Of a stretch of 64,000 nucleotides of DNA, positions 8,312 through 20,056 are shown in pieces. Where the stretch lies: contig NZ_JBEXDG010000010.1 in NCBI RefSeq assembly GCF_040605635.1, positions 124,001 to 188,000 on the forward strand, read 5' to 3'. Made by a program: the position numbers and the translations under genes. Each line of letters starts with the position of its first letter. The first letter of the stretch is position 1. The stretch comes from Dactylosporangium sp040605635 (GTDB lineage: Bacteria > Actinomycetota > Actinomycetes > Mycobacteriales > Micromonosporaceae). Under the pieces are notes generated by a model. The model was not told the DNA's origin and searched no databases. It saw only the letters and a program-made list of their open reading frames with translations.

Positions 8312-9738
8312 GCCGGAGACTCGCTCACGAGGAGCTGCGCAAGCTGTTCCTGTTCGAAGCCCTGGACGACGAGCAACTGGAGTGGCTCGCCTCCCGTGGC
8401 GCCGCGGTTTCCCATGAGGCCGGTCGGCCGGTGTACCGCGAGGGCGACGCCGCGACCTGTTTCGTGGTCCTGCTCAGCGGCATGGTCAGCCTCAGCCGCA
8501 ACGTCCGCGGCGACGACGTCGAGGTCAGCCGCACCGACCAGGTCGGCGTCTACGGCGGTGCCACCCAGGCGTATCTCGGCGAACGCGTCCCGCAGGTCTA
8601 CAACAACACGATGCACGCGATCACCGACACCGAGGTGTACGAGCTGCCGGCCGTCGAGCTCGGCGCGGCGATGCGTGAGTGGTTCCCGATGGCGATGCAC
8701 CTGCTCGAAGGCCTGTTCTTCGGCATGCGCAACAGCAACAACGCCGCCGCCGAACGCGAGCGGCTCCTCGCCCTCGGCGCCCTGTCCGCCGGCCTGACGC
8801 ACGAGCTCAACAACCCGGCCGCGGCGGCGGTGCGGGCCACCGCCGTGCTCCGCGACCGGATCGCCGGCATGCGGCACAAGCTCGCGATGATCGCCGACGG
8901 CCGGCTCGACGGCGAGCACCTGCAGGGCCTCGTCGAGCTGCAGGAACGCGCCGTGAAGCTGGCGGCGAACGCGCCGAAGCGGTCCGCGCTGGACGCCAGC
9001 GACGCCGAGGACACCATCGGCGACTGGCTCGACGAACGCGGCGTCAACGGCGCCTGGGACCTCGCCCCGACCCTGGTCGCCGGCGGCGTCGACGTGCCGT
9101 GGCTGGAGGACGTGAAGCTCTGCGTCGGCAAGCTCGACCTGGAGCCCGCGGTCCGCTGGCTGGTGTACACGATCGAGACCGAGCTGCTCATGGGCGAGAT
9201 CGACGACGCCGTCACCCGCATCTCCGGCCTGGTCAACGCCGCGAAGCAGTACTCGCAGCTGGACCGCGGCCCGTTCCAGGTCGTCGACGTGCACGAGCTG
9301 CTCGACGCGACCCTCATCATGCTCAACGCGAAGATCTCCAAGCGGGGGGTCAAGGTCGTCACGCGCTTCGACCGCGCCCTGCCGCCGATCCCCGCGTACG
9401 CGGCCGAGCTCAACCAGGTGTGGACCAACCTGATCGCCAACGCGGTCGAGGCCATGGACGGCGAAGGCACCCTGACGATCACCACGTCCCGCGACAGCGA
9501 CTGCCTGGCGGTCGAGTTCGCCGACACCGGCACCGGCATCCCCGACGACGTCCGCCCCCGCATCTTCGAGCCGTTCTTCACCACCAAGCCCGTCGGTGAG
9601 GGCACCGGGCTGGGCCTGGACATCTCGTACCGCATCGTGGTGAAGAAGCACCACGGCGACATCCGCGTCACCTCGACCCCGGGCGACACCCGCTTCGCCG
9701 TCCTGCTCCCCCTGACCGAGCCCGCCCCCACCGCCTGA
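8308..9738 (+). CDS. Histidine kinase with cyclic-nucleotide-binding-like N-terminus
   Basis: A 476-residue soluble sensor kinase. Residues 10-130 resemble a cyclic-nucleotide-binding (CRP-like) beta barrel (GRPVYREGDAATCFVVLLSGMVSLS). Then comes the dimerisation/phospho-acceptor box with His165 in LTHELNNP, and a GHKL ATPase domain with N box NQVWTNLIANAVEAM, G1 DTGTGIPDD, F box FEPFFTTK and G2 GTGLGLDIS. No membrane segment is seen. The likely partner is the receiver domain of the flavoprotein just upstream. The start ATG at 8308 overlaps the stop of a 30-codon ORF, suggesting coupled translation of the set. Confidence 0.93.
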   Translation: MSRRLAHEELRKLFLFEALDDEQLEWLASRGAAVSHEAGRPVYREGDAATCFVVLLSGMVSLSRNVRGDDVEVSRTDQVGVYGGATQAYLGERVPQVYNNTMHAITDTEVYELPAVELGAAMREWFPMAMHLLEGLFFGMRNSNNAAAERERLLALGALSAGLTHELNNPAAAAVRATAVLRDRIAGMRHKLAMIADGRLDGEHLQGLVELQERAVKLAANAPKRSALDASDAEDTIGDWLDERGVNGAWDLAPTLVAGGVDVPWLEDVKLCVGKLDLEPAVRWLVYTIETELLMGEIDDAVTRISGLVNAAKQYSQLDRGPFQVVDVHELLDATLIMLNAKISKRGVKVVTRFDRALPPIPAYAAELNQVWTNLIANAVEAMDGEGTLTITTSRDSDCLAVEFADTGTGIPDDVRPRIFEPFFTTKPVGEGTGLGLDISYRIVVKKHHGDIRVTSTPGDTRFAVLLPLTEPAPTA

Positions 9739-9826
9739 CCCGCCCGGCCCGGACCCCGCCGCACCGGCCTCAGACGCCGCTGCGGCTCTCGAGCGACTGT
9801 GCCCGCACCGACGCGGCTGGGCCGGG

Positions 9827-9949
9827 ATGCGCCGCGCGACGGCGGCCGGCCCAGCCGCGGCCGTCACCGCCTGGGCCGGTGTGGGCCTGCTGGCCCCGTG
9901 CACCCTGCTGACCTACGCGGTCGTCGCCACGGCGTCGCCCTGCTCCTGA
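9827..9949 (+). CDS. Possible small hydrophobic peptide (weak)
   Basis: A 40-residue frame with a hydrophobic centre (VTAWAGVGLLAPCTLLTYAVV) between the kinase and dinB. There is no clear ribosome site and the frame stays open upstream of the ATG, so it could be the tail of a decayed gene or chance. Otherwise the 268-bp gap holds only the dinB control region at its right end. Confidence 0.2.
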   Translation: MRRATAAGPAAAVTAWAGVGLLAPCTLLTYAVVATASPCS

Positions 9950-9973
9950 CCGCCGCGACCTGGTGTCGTGAAT

Positions 9974-9989
9974 CCTTGCCCTGGCAAGG
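9974..9989. promoter_or_regulatory. Short inverted repeat upstream of dinB
   Basis: CCTTGCC and GGCAAGG separated by CT form a 7-bp perfect dyad 11 bp before the LexA box. It could be a second binding site or a small hairpin; nothing further can be said. Confidence 0.35.
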
Positions 9990-9999
9990 GCAGGTCATG

Positions 10000-10013
10000 C
10001 GAACATATGTTCG
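10000..10013. promoter_or_regulatory. LexA SOS box overlapping the dinB start
   Basis: CGAACATATGTTCG is a perfect 14-bp palindrome that fits the Gram-positive LexA consensus CGAAC-N4-GTTCG. It contains the ATG proposed as the dinB start at 10007, so LexA would sit on the translation start region. Transcription is then either leaderless or starts close by. Confidence 0.88.
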
Positions 10014-11203
10014 TGTCGGAAACGGCCTCGATCCTGCATGCTGACCTTGACGCGTTCTACGCGTCGGTCGAGCAGCGGGACGATCCGCGCCTCAGGGGGC
10101 GGCCCGTCATCGTCGGGGGCGGGGTGGTGCTCGCGTGCAGCTATGAGGCGAAGCGGCGCGGGGTGCGCACCGCGATGGGCGGGCGGCAGGCGCGGCAGCT
10201 GTGTCCCGAGGCGATCGTCGTGCCGCCGAGGATGCGGGCGTATTCGGAGGCCAGCAGACGGGTGTTCGAGGTGTTCCGGGACACGACGCCGGTCGTGGAG
10301 GGGATCTCGATCGACGAGGCGTTCCTCGACGTGCGGGGGCTGTGGCGGATCGCGGGGACGCCGCGGCGCATCGCGCAGCAGCTCCGGGTGGATGTACTGC
10401 GGCGGGTCGGCCTGCCGATCACCGTCGGGGTGGCACGGACGAAGTTCCTGGCGAAGGTCGCCAGCGGGGTCGCCAAGCCCGACGGGCTCCTCGTCGTGGA
10501 GCCGGCCGACGAGCTCACGTTCCTGCACGCGCTGCCGGTCGAGCGGCTGTGGGGCGTCGGCGCGGTCACGGCGGCGAAGCTGCACGCGCACCGGGTGATG
10601 ACGGTCGGGCAGGTCGCGCGGCTCGGTGAGGCGACGCTCGTGTCGATGCTCGGTGAGGGCTCGGGCCGGCACCTGCACGCGCTCGCGCACAACAGGGACC
10701 CGCGGCCCGTGCAGGTGGGCCGGCGCCGCCGCTCGATGGGCGCGCAGCGGGCCCTGGGGCGGGGGCCGCATCAGCCGGCGTTCGTCGACGCGGTCCTCGG
10801 CGAGCTGGTCGACCGGGTCTGCAGGCGGCTGCGCGCCGCCGAGCGGGGCGGGCGGACGGTGGTGCTGCGGCTGCGGTTCGCGGACTTCACGAAGGTCACC
10901 CGCTCGCACACCCTCGCCAAGGAGACGTGGCACACCGCGACCGTGCTGAGGGCGGTGCACCTGCTGCATCACGAATCGGCGAGCCTGATCGCGCAGCGGG
11001 GGCTCACGCTCGTCGGTGTCGCCGTGGCCAACCTCGACGGCGACGGCGCGGTGCAGCTGGAGCTGCCGCTGCAGGCGCACACCGGCGGCGAGCTCGACAC
11101 GGCGATGGACCGGGTGCGGGACCGGTTCGGCTCCGCCGCGCTGACGAGGGCGTCCATGCTGGGCCGGCAGCAGGGACCCACAACTCCCCTGCTGCCGGAC
11201 TAG
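10007..11203 (+). CDS. dinB: DNA polymerase IV (Y-family)
   Basis: Error-prone translesion polymerase, 398 residues. The catalytic palm begins LHADLDAFYASVEQ, with the first metal-binding Asp, then SYEAKRRGVRTAM, and the second acidic pair in ISIDEAFLDV near residue 101. Helix-hairpin-helix and little-finger domains follow (LWGVGAVTAAKL; TKVTRSHTL). The start is ATG 10007 or GTG 10013, both within or at the edge of the LexA box; a GTG at 9968 is too far upstream if the box controls the gene. The C-terminus lacks an obvious beta-clamp motif beyond QLELPLQ, which is a fair candidate. SOS control is strongly indicated by the box. It converges on the beta-glucosidase gene with 8 bp between stops. 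Confidence 0.95.
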   Translation: MFVSETASILHADLDAFYASVEQRDDPRLRGRPVIVGGGVVLACSYEAKRRGVRTAMGGRQARQLCPEAIVVPPRMRAYSEASRRVFEVFRDTTPVVEGISIDEAFLDVRGLWRIAGTPRRIAQQLRVDVLRRVGLPITVGVARTKFLAKVASGVAKPDGLLVVEPADELTFLHALPVERLWGVGAVTAAKLHAHRVMTVGQVARLGEATLVSMLGEGSGRHLHALAHNRDPRPVQVGRRRRSMGAQRALGRGPHQPAFVDAVLGELVDRVCRRLRAAERGGRTVVLRLRFADFTKVTRSHTLAKETWHTATVLRAVHLLHHESASLIAQRGLTLVGVAVANLDGDGAVQLELPLQAHTGGELDTAMDRVRDRFGSAALTRASMLGRQQGPTTPLLPD

Positions 11204-11211
11204 AGCAACGA

Positions 11212-12606
<1,395 letters not shown>

Positions 12607-12652
12607 GGTTCTCCTGGTTATCAGTAACTGGGACGTTGCGCCATTCGCAGGC

Positions 12653-13662
<1,010 letters not shown>

Positions 13663-13666
<4 letters not shown>

Positions 13667-14721
13667 CGCTTCGCTCCATCGGCGGCGTCGTGCTTGATCT
13701 CGATCTTGGGGGTGGTCTCGGCGCGGCCCCGGATGACGGGGGTGAAACCGACCCGCATGGTGACCTTGTCGCCGTTGGGGGCGCGGCGCGAGCCGGCGCC
13801 GGCGGTGCGCAGCCGGGGGCTGACGAACTCGTCGATGCCGAAGTTGATGAGGCTCAGCGCGGTGCCGAGGAACGCGATGGCCAGACCGGCCGGCACGAAC
13901 CACCACCAGGCGCCCTGCGCGAGAGCCTGCTGGCCCTGCGCCCAGAACAGGATCGTGCCCCAGTTCCAGGTCGACACCGACGAGATGCCGATGAAGGCGA
14001 GGGTGATCTCGGACATGACGGCGAAGATGACGGTGCCGACGAAGCTGGACGCGATGATCGCGGTCAGGTTCGGCAGGATCTCGAACAGCACGATCCGCCA
14101 CGTCTTCTCGCCGGTCGCCCTGGCCGCCTCGACGTAGTCGCGGCGTCTCAGCGACAGCGTCTGTGCTCGCAGCACCCGGGCGCCGTACGCCCATGACGTA
14201 CACCCGATGACCAGTGCCACGACGATGTCGCCGGCGTTGGTGATGGTCGAGGTGACGATGATGATGAGCGGCAGCGCCGGGATGACCAGGAAGACGTTGG
14301 ACACCGCCGAGAGGCTCTCGTCCGCCGCGCCGCCCAGGTAGCCGGACGTGACGCCGATGAGGACCGACAGGATCGTCGCGACGATGCCGGCGATCGCGCC
14401 GACGACCACGACGCCGCGGGCGCCGACCAGGATCTGGCTGAAGATGTCCTTGCCGAGGTGGTCGGTGCCGAACCAGTGGGACCCCGACGGGGCCTGCAGT
14501 TTGTCCGGCGTGATGAGGTCCGGGTCGTACGGGGAGATCCAGGGCCCGATGACGGCGATCAGCACGTAGATGCCGAGCACGATCAGGCCGGTGGCCGCCT
14601 TGGCGTTGGACACGAACCGGAAGCGCTTGCGCTTCGCCTTCGAGGCCGGCTTCACGCTCGGCTGGGCCATCGAGCCCTGACCCGGGATCACCTGCTCGAT
14701 GCTGGAGGGGGTGACGGTCAT
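13663..14721 (-). CDS. ABC transporter permease (DppC-like)
   Basis: A 352-residue membrane subunit of the Opp/Dpp family. A long charged N-terminus (about 30 residues, KAKRKRF) precedes the first membrane helix. It has the N-terminal DppC segment with HWFGTDHLGKDIFSQILVGAR and a C-terminal BPD_transp_1 domain with EAA-loop YVEAARATGEKTWRIVLFEILPN. After the last helix a 50-residue soluble tail is present, longer than usual. Start is ATG 14721, directly after the DppB stop; a GTG at 14730 overlapping that stop is possible. The stop overlaps the DppD-like start. Confidence 0.92.
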
Positions 14722-14722
14722 A

Positions 14723-15703
14723 TCAACCACTCTTTCGGGTGCGCGGGTCGAGCAGCAGGTAGGCCACGTCGGCCAGCAGGTTGGCCACCAGCACCGAGAT
14801 CGTGATGACCAGGAAGATGCCCTGCATCAGCGGGTAGTCGTAGGCCTGGACGGCCTGGAAGAGCTGGTAGCCGACGCCGGGGTAGGAGAACACGATCTCC
14901 ACCAGCAGGGTGCCGCCGACGATGAAGCCCAGCGACAGGGCGAAGCCGGACACGTTGGGCAGCAGCGCGTTGCGGGCCGCGTAGCTGAAGGCGACCCGCC
15001 GGTCGGAGAGGCCCTTGGCGTGCGCGACGGTGATGTAGTCCTCCGAGGCGACGGTGACCATCATGTTGCGCATGCCGAGGATCCAGCCGCTCATCGAGGA
15101 GATGAGGATCGTGCCCGCCGGCAGGATGCTGTGGTTGATCGCGCTGGGGATGAAGTAGGCGTCCCAGGCGGGCACCAGGCCGGGGGTGAACCCGCCGGAG
15201 GACGGGAACCAGCTGCCCGGACCGGCGAGCACGGCGATGGCGACGAGGCCGAGCCAGAAGTACGGCACCGAGGACAGGAACGTGGTCGCCGGCAGGAGGC
15301 TGTCGATCCACGACCCGCGCTTCCAGCCGGCGCCGACGCCGATCGCGGTGCCGATCATGAAACTGAGGATGGTGGTGACGCCGACCAGGCCGACCGTCCA
15401 CGGCAGGCTCTGGCTGATCACCTCCGACACCGCGGAGGGGAAGAACGTGAACGACAGGCCGAGGTCGCCGTGCGCGAGCTGCTGCCAGTAGTTGATGTAC
15501 TGGTCCCACAGGCTCTGGCTCTTGTCGAGGCCGAACAGCACCTCGAGGGAGTGGATCGCGTCGCTGGACAGCCGGCCCTGGTTCTTGGAGATCAGGGAGC
15601 TGACCGGGTCGCCGGGCATGACCCGCGGGATGAAGAAGTTGAGGGTGATCGCCGCCCACAGCGTGAACAGGTAGAAGGCGAAGCGTTGCAGCAGGAACTT
15701 CAT
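14723..15703 (-). CDS. ABC transporter permease (DppB-like)
   Basis: A 326-residue membrane subunit with the DppB/OppB plan: an N-terminal helix ending in FFIPRVMPGDPVSSL, then five further helices in the BPD_transp_1 domain with the EAA loop DYITVAHAKGLSDRRVAFSYAARNALLP. It pairs with the DppC-like permease encoded immediately downstream. The start at 15703 overlaps the stop of the upstream ATPase gene (ATGA), and its own stop lies just ahead of the DppC-like ATG, so synthesis of the complex is likely translationally coupled. Confidence 0.93.
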   Translation of the reverse strand: MKFLLQRFAFYLFTLWAAITLNFFIPRVMPGDPVSSLISKNQGRLSSDAIHSLEVLFGLDKSQSLWDQYINYWQQLAHGDLGLSFTFFPSAVSEVISQSLPWTVGLVGVTTILSFMIGTAIGVGAGWKRGSWIDSLLPATTFLSSVPYFWLGLVAIAVLAGPGSWFPSSGGFTPGLVPAWDAYFIPSAINHSILPAGTILISSMSGWILGMRNMMVTVASEDYITVAHAKGLSDRRVAFSYAARNALLPNVSGFALSLGFIVGGTLLVEIVFSYPGVGYQLFQAVQAYDYPLMQGIFLVITISVLVANLLADVAYLLLDPRTRKSG

Positions 15704-16836
15704 CGTGCCTCCTCCGTCAGCGACAGGGCCGGCGGCGTGGGGATGGCGGCGGCGGCACTGTCGGCGGCGGAGCCGATGCCCTCCTTGGCGACGGTGTCCG
15801 CGTCGTACAGCCAGCAGGCCGCCCAGTGCCCGTCGCGGTCGCCGATCTCCAGCCGCGGCGGCAGGTCGACCTTGCAGCGGGGCATGGCGTGCGGGCAGCG
15901 CGGGTTGAAGCGGCAGCCGGCCGGCGGCCGGATCAGGCTCGGCGGCTCGCCGTTGCCGCGGTCCATGGCGGTCGGGTCGGCGATGCCCTCGATGCGGTCC
16001 GGGTCGGGCGCGGACTCGATGAGCAGCCGGGTGTAGGGGTGCGCAGGGTTCTGCGTCACGGTCTCGCTGTCGCCGCCCTCGACCATGCGGCCGGCGTACA
16101 TGACCATCGTCTCGTCGGCGAAGTACCGCGCCGAGGCGATGTCGTGCGTGATGTACAGGATGGCGAGGTTGAGCCGTTCCTTCAGGTCACGCAGCAGGTT
16201 GAGGATGCCCAGACGGATCGACACGTCGAGCATGGAGACCGGCTCGTCGGCGAGCAGGGCCTCGGGGTCCGCGCCGAGGGCGCGGGCGATCGCGACGCGC
16301 TGGCGCTGGCCGCCGGACAGCTCGTGCGGGAACTTGTCGACGTAGCGCTCGGGCGGGGTGAGGCTGACCCGGGTGAGCAGGTTCGCCAGGGCGGCCTCGA
16401 GGTCGGCCGCGGACTTGCCGGCGTTGCCGTGGATCTTCAGCGCGCGGGTGAGGTGGTAGCGCACGGTGTGCACCGGGTTGAGCGAACCGAACGGGTCCTG
16501 GAAGATGAGCTGGACCCGCTTGACGTAGCTGCGGAAGCGGCGACCGCCGTTGACCTTGGTCGACGTGCCGTGCAGCAGGAGGTCGCCGCCGGTGCGCGGA
16601 TAGAGCTGCGCGAGCAGCCGGGCGACCGTGGACTTGCCGGAGCCGGACTCGCCGACCAGTGCCGTGACTCTGCCCCGTCGCAGAGTGAAGGAGACGTCGT
16701 CCACGGCGTGGACGACCGCCTTGGTGCCGGAGAAGAGATCACTCAGCCGCCTGCGGACGGGGAAATGCTTGGTCAGGCCGACGGCCTCAAGCACCACCTC
16801 GCCTACCGGCGCCGCCGTGCTTTCGCTCAACGTCAT
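15700..16836 (-). CDS. Oligopeptide-type ABC transporter ATPase (DppF-like)
   Basis: The second nucleotide-binding subunit, 378 residues. Walker A is GESGSGKST, with Q-loop LIFQDPFGSLNPVHTV, signature LSGGQRQRV, Walker B ALLADEP and H-loop YITHDIA. The oligopeptide C-terminal motif with Cys (GCRFNPRCPHAMPRC) is followed by a 60-residue tail rich in Ala that is not conserved in the family core. It lies 90 bp downstream of the substrate-binding protein gene, separated from it by a strong hairpin, and overlaps the DppB-like start. Confidence 0.93.
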   Translation of the reverse strand: MTLSESTAAPVGEVVLEAVGLTKHFPVRRRLSDLFSGTKAVVHAVDDVSFTLRRGRVTALVGESGSGKSTVARLLAQLYPRTGGDLLLHGTSTKVNGGRRFRSYVKRVQLIFQDPFGSLNPVHTVRYHLTRALKIHGNAGKSAADLEAALANLLTRVSLTPPERYVDKFPHELSGGQRQRVAIARALGADPEALLADEPVSMLDVSIRLGILNLLRDLKERLNLAILYITHDIASARYFADETMVMYAGRMVEGGDSETVTQNPAHPYTRLLIESAPDPDRIEGIADPTAMDRGNGEPPSLIRPPAGCRFNPRCPHAMPRCKVDLPPRLEIGDRDGHWAACWLYDADTVAKEGIGSAADSAAAAIPTPPALSLTEEAR

Positions 16837-16872
16837 GCCGATGGTCCTGTCTAGGGGGTGTCGTCACGGGGT

Positions 16873-16911
16873 ACCGCTCCCCGGGTGACCGTCGGCCACC
16901 CGGGGAGCGGT
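16873..16911. promoter_or_regulatory. 15-bp stem hairpin between binding-protein and ATPase genes
   Basis: A perfect inverted repeat (ACCGCTCCCCGGGTG at 16873-16887, complement at 16897-16911) with a 9-nt loop and no T-run. Inside an operon, such a structure typically stabilises the upstream message or attenuates readthrough, letting the binding protein be made in excess over the membrane parts. Confidence 0.7.
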
Positions 16912-16926
16912 GTCACTAGCGACCGG

Positions 16927-18600
<1,674 letters not shown>

Positions 18601-18721
18601 GGGGGTGTCTCCTTACGTACCTGGATCGACAGGTGGGGCGGGCATTCGGGGTATGACGACGGGGCCTTCTTGCGGCAGGTCCCGCCCTTTGGTGCGGTGT
18701 CGGTGGTGCTGGTGTGGAGCG

Positions 18722-19729
18722 CTAGGGCTGCGCCGGGGCGGTCGAGGACCGCACGACGAGCGTGGTGGACAGGATGTTGGGCTCACTCGTCAACGGCGTG
18801 CCGTCGAAGTGTGCGATGAGCCGCCGGGCCGCCATCTCGCCCATCTGCCGCATCGGCTGGCGGATGGTCGTGAGTGGGGGCTCGGTGTGCGCGGCGTGGA
18901 CGATGTCGTCGAAGCCCACGAGGGCGACATCCTCCGGCACCGCGCGGCCCGCGTGACGCAGCGCCTGGAGGGCGCCGGCGGCGGACAGGTCGTTGTGGGC
19001 GAAGACGGCGTCGAACTCCAGCCCCAGCTCCAGCGCTCGCCGGACGGCCTGGGAGCCGCAGTCGTACGTGAAGTCGCCCTCCATCACAAAACGCGGGTCG
19101 ACCGGGTGCCCGGCGGCGGCGAACACGTCCGCGAAGCCACCGAGCCGGTCCTGTGTGCAGCCGAACTTCTCGGATCCGGTGATCACCAGTGGGCGCCGCC
19201 GGCCGATCTCGACGAGATGCCGCGCGGCGAGGGCCCCGCCGGCCCGGTTGGTGGTCCCGACCGACGGCATGAGCGGCTTGTCGCCGCGGTCGTCGATGAG
19301 CACCACCGGCAGACCGCCGGCATACAGGTCGGCGAGGTAGTCCAGGGTGCCTTCCGGCTCGATCGCCAGCAGGCCGTCGAAGGCCTTGCCGGAGACCTGC
19401 GCGGAGAACTGCCGCATCGACTCGGCGCCACGGTTGCACGTGAACAGCAGCAACCCGTAGCCCTCCGCCTCGACGACATCCACCGCTCCCTGCACGATCT
19501 CGCCCATCCACGGCCAGATCAGCGACGGCACCAGCATCCCGATGACCCTGGTGTGGCCACGGGCGAGGTTGACCGCCCGCGCGCTGGGCGTGTAACCCAG
19601 CTCGTCGATGACCCTCCGCACCCGTGCCGCGGTCGACTCGTCGACCTCGCCTTTGCCGTTGAGCACCCGCGAGACGGTGGTCTTGCTGACCCCGGCCCGG
19701 GACGCGACGTCGGCGATGGTGATCGGCAC
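18722..19729 (-). CDS. LacI-family transcriptional repressor
   Basis: A 335-residue LacI/GalR regulator. The HTH is at residues 4-25 (IADVASRAGVSKTTVSRVL), with the hinge helix in PSARAVNLA, and a periplasmic-binding-protein-like sugar domain follows (GMLVPSLIWPWM to VALVGFDDIVHA). Start is GTG 19729 with an AGAGGA site. It is the first gene of the transporter/beta-glucosidase operon and lies just downstream of a cluster of LacI-type dyads at 19747-19801. It therefore likely represses its own operon until a beta-glucoside or cello-oligosaccharide binds. A 121-bp gap separates it from the binding-protein gene, leaving room for a second promoter. Confidence 0.94.
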   Translation of the reverse strand: MPITIADVASRAGVSKTTVSRVLNGKGEVDESTAARVRRVIDELGYTPSARAVNLARGHTRVIGMLVPSLIWPWMGEIVQGAVDVVEAEGYGLLLFTCNRGAESMRQFSAQVSGKAFDGLLAIEPEGTLDYLADLYAGGLPVVLIDDRGDKPLMPSVGTTNRAGGALAARHLVEIGRRRPLVITGSEKFGCTQDRLGGFADVFAAAGHPVDPRFVMEGDFTYDCGSQAVRRALELGLEFDAVFAHNDLSAAGALQALRHAGRAVPEDVALVGFDDIVHAAHTEPPLTTIRQPMRQMGEMAARRLIAHFDGTPLTSEPNILSTTLVVRSSTAPAQP

Positions 19730-19746
19730 GTCGGCATCCTCTCTGT

Positions 19747-19801
19747 GAGAGCGCTTTCTGGCAAGAGAGCGTTTTCTGGAACCGGTTCCGCAACCGGTTC
19801 C
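19747..19801. promoter_or_regulatory. Cluster of four LacI-type operator dyads
   Basis: Four successive 12-bp boxes: GAGAGCGCTTTC (19747), GAGAGCGTTTTC (19765), the perfect palindrome GGAACCGGTTCC (19778) and GCAACCGGTTCC (19790). Each has the central CG typical of LacI-family sites. They lie 18-72 bp upstream of the lacI start, so autoregulation and operon control are likely. Confidence 0.8.
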
Positions 19802-20020
19802 GGCACACTAAATCCGATTGCGGACTGTGGTGTCAATAACACGGTGGTAACGAAACGTAACGTCGGCGAAAAGCTTGCCAAGCCTCAGGACGTGGTGTTT
19901 GCTCGGCAGCACACCGGTGCGCTTGCGGTCGCAGCGGCGCCCGGCCGTGCCCGCGGGCGCCCCCGCGAAAGCGCTCTACCGGTCGCGGCGCCGGCCGTCC
20001 GACCGGCCGTTCCGCGGGGC

Positions 20021-20040
20021 AGTTGCCGACAGTTGCCGAC
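20021..20040. repeat. Tandem 10-bp direct repeat
   Basis: AGTTGCCGAC occurs twice in tandem in the non-coding gap between the kinase stop and the LacI operators. I see no gene in 19802-20056. Confidence 0.7.
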
Positions 20041-20056
20041 AGCCTGCCGGCGGGCG

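Noticed and set aside
9799..10044. An 81-codon frame between the kinase and dinB
   Set aside because: It overlaps the dinB control region and LexA box and has no family features.
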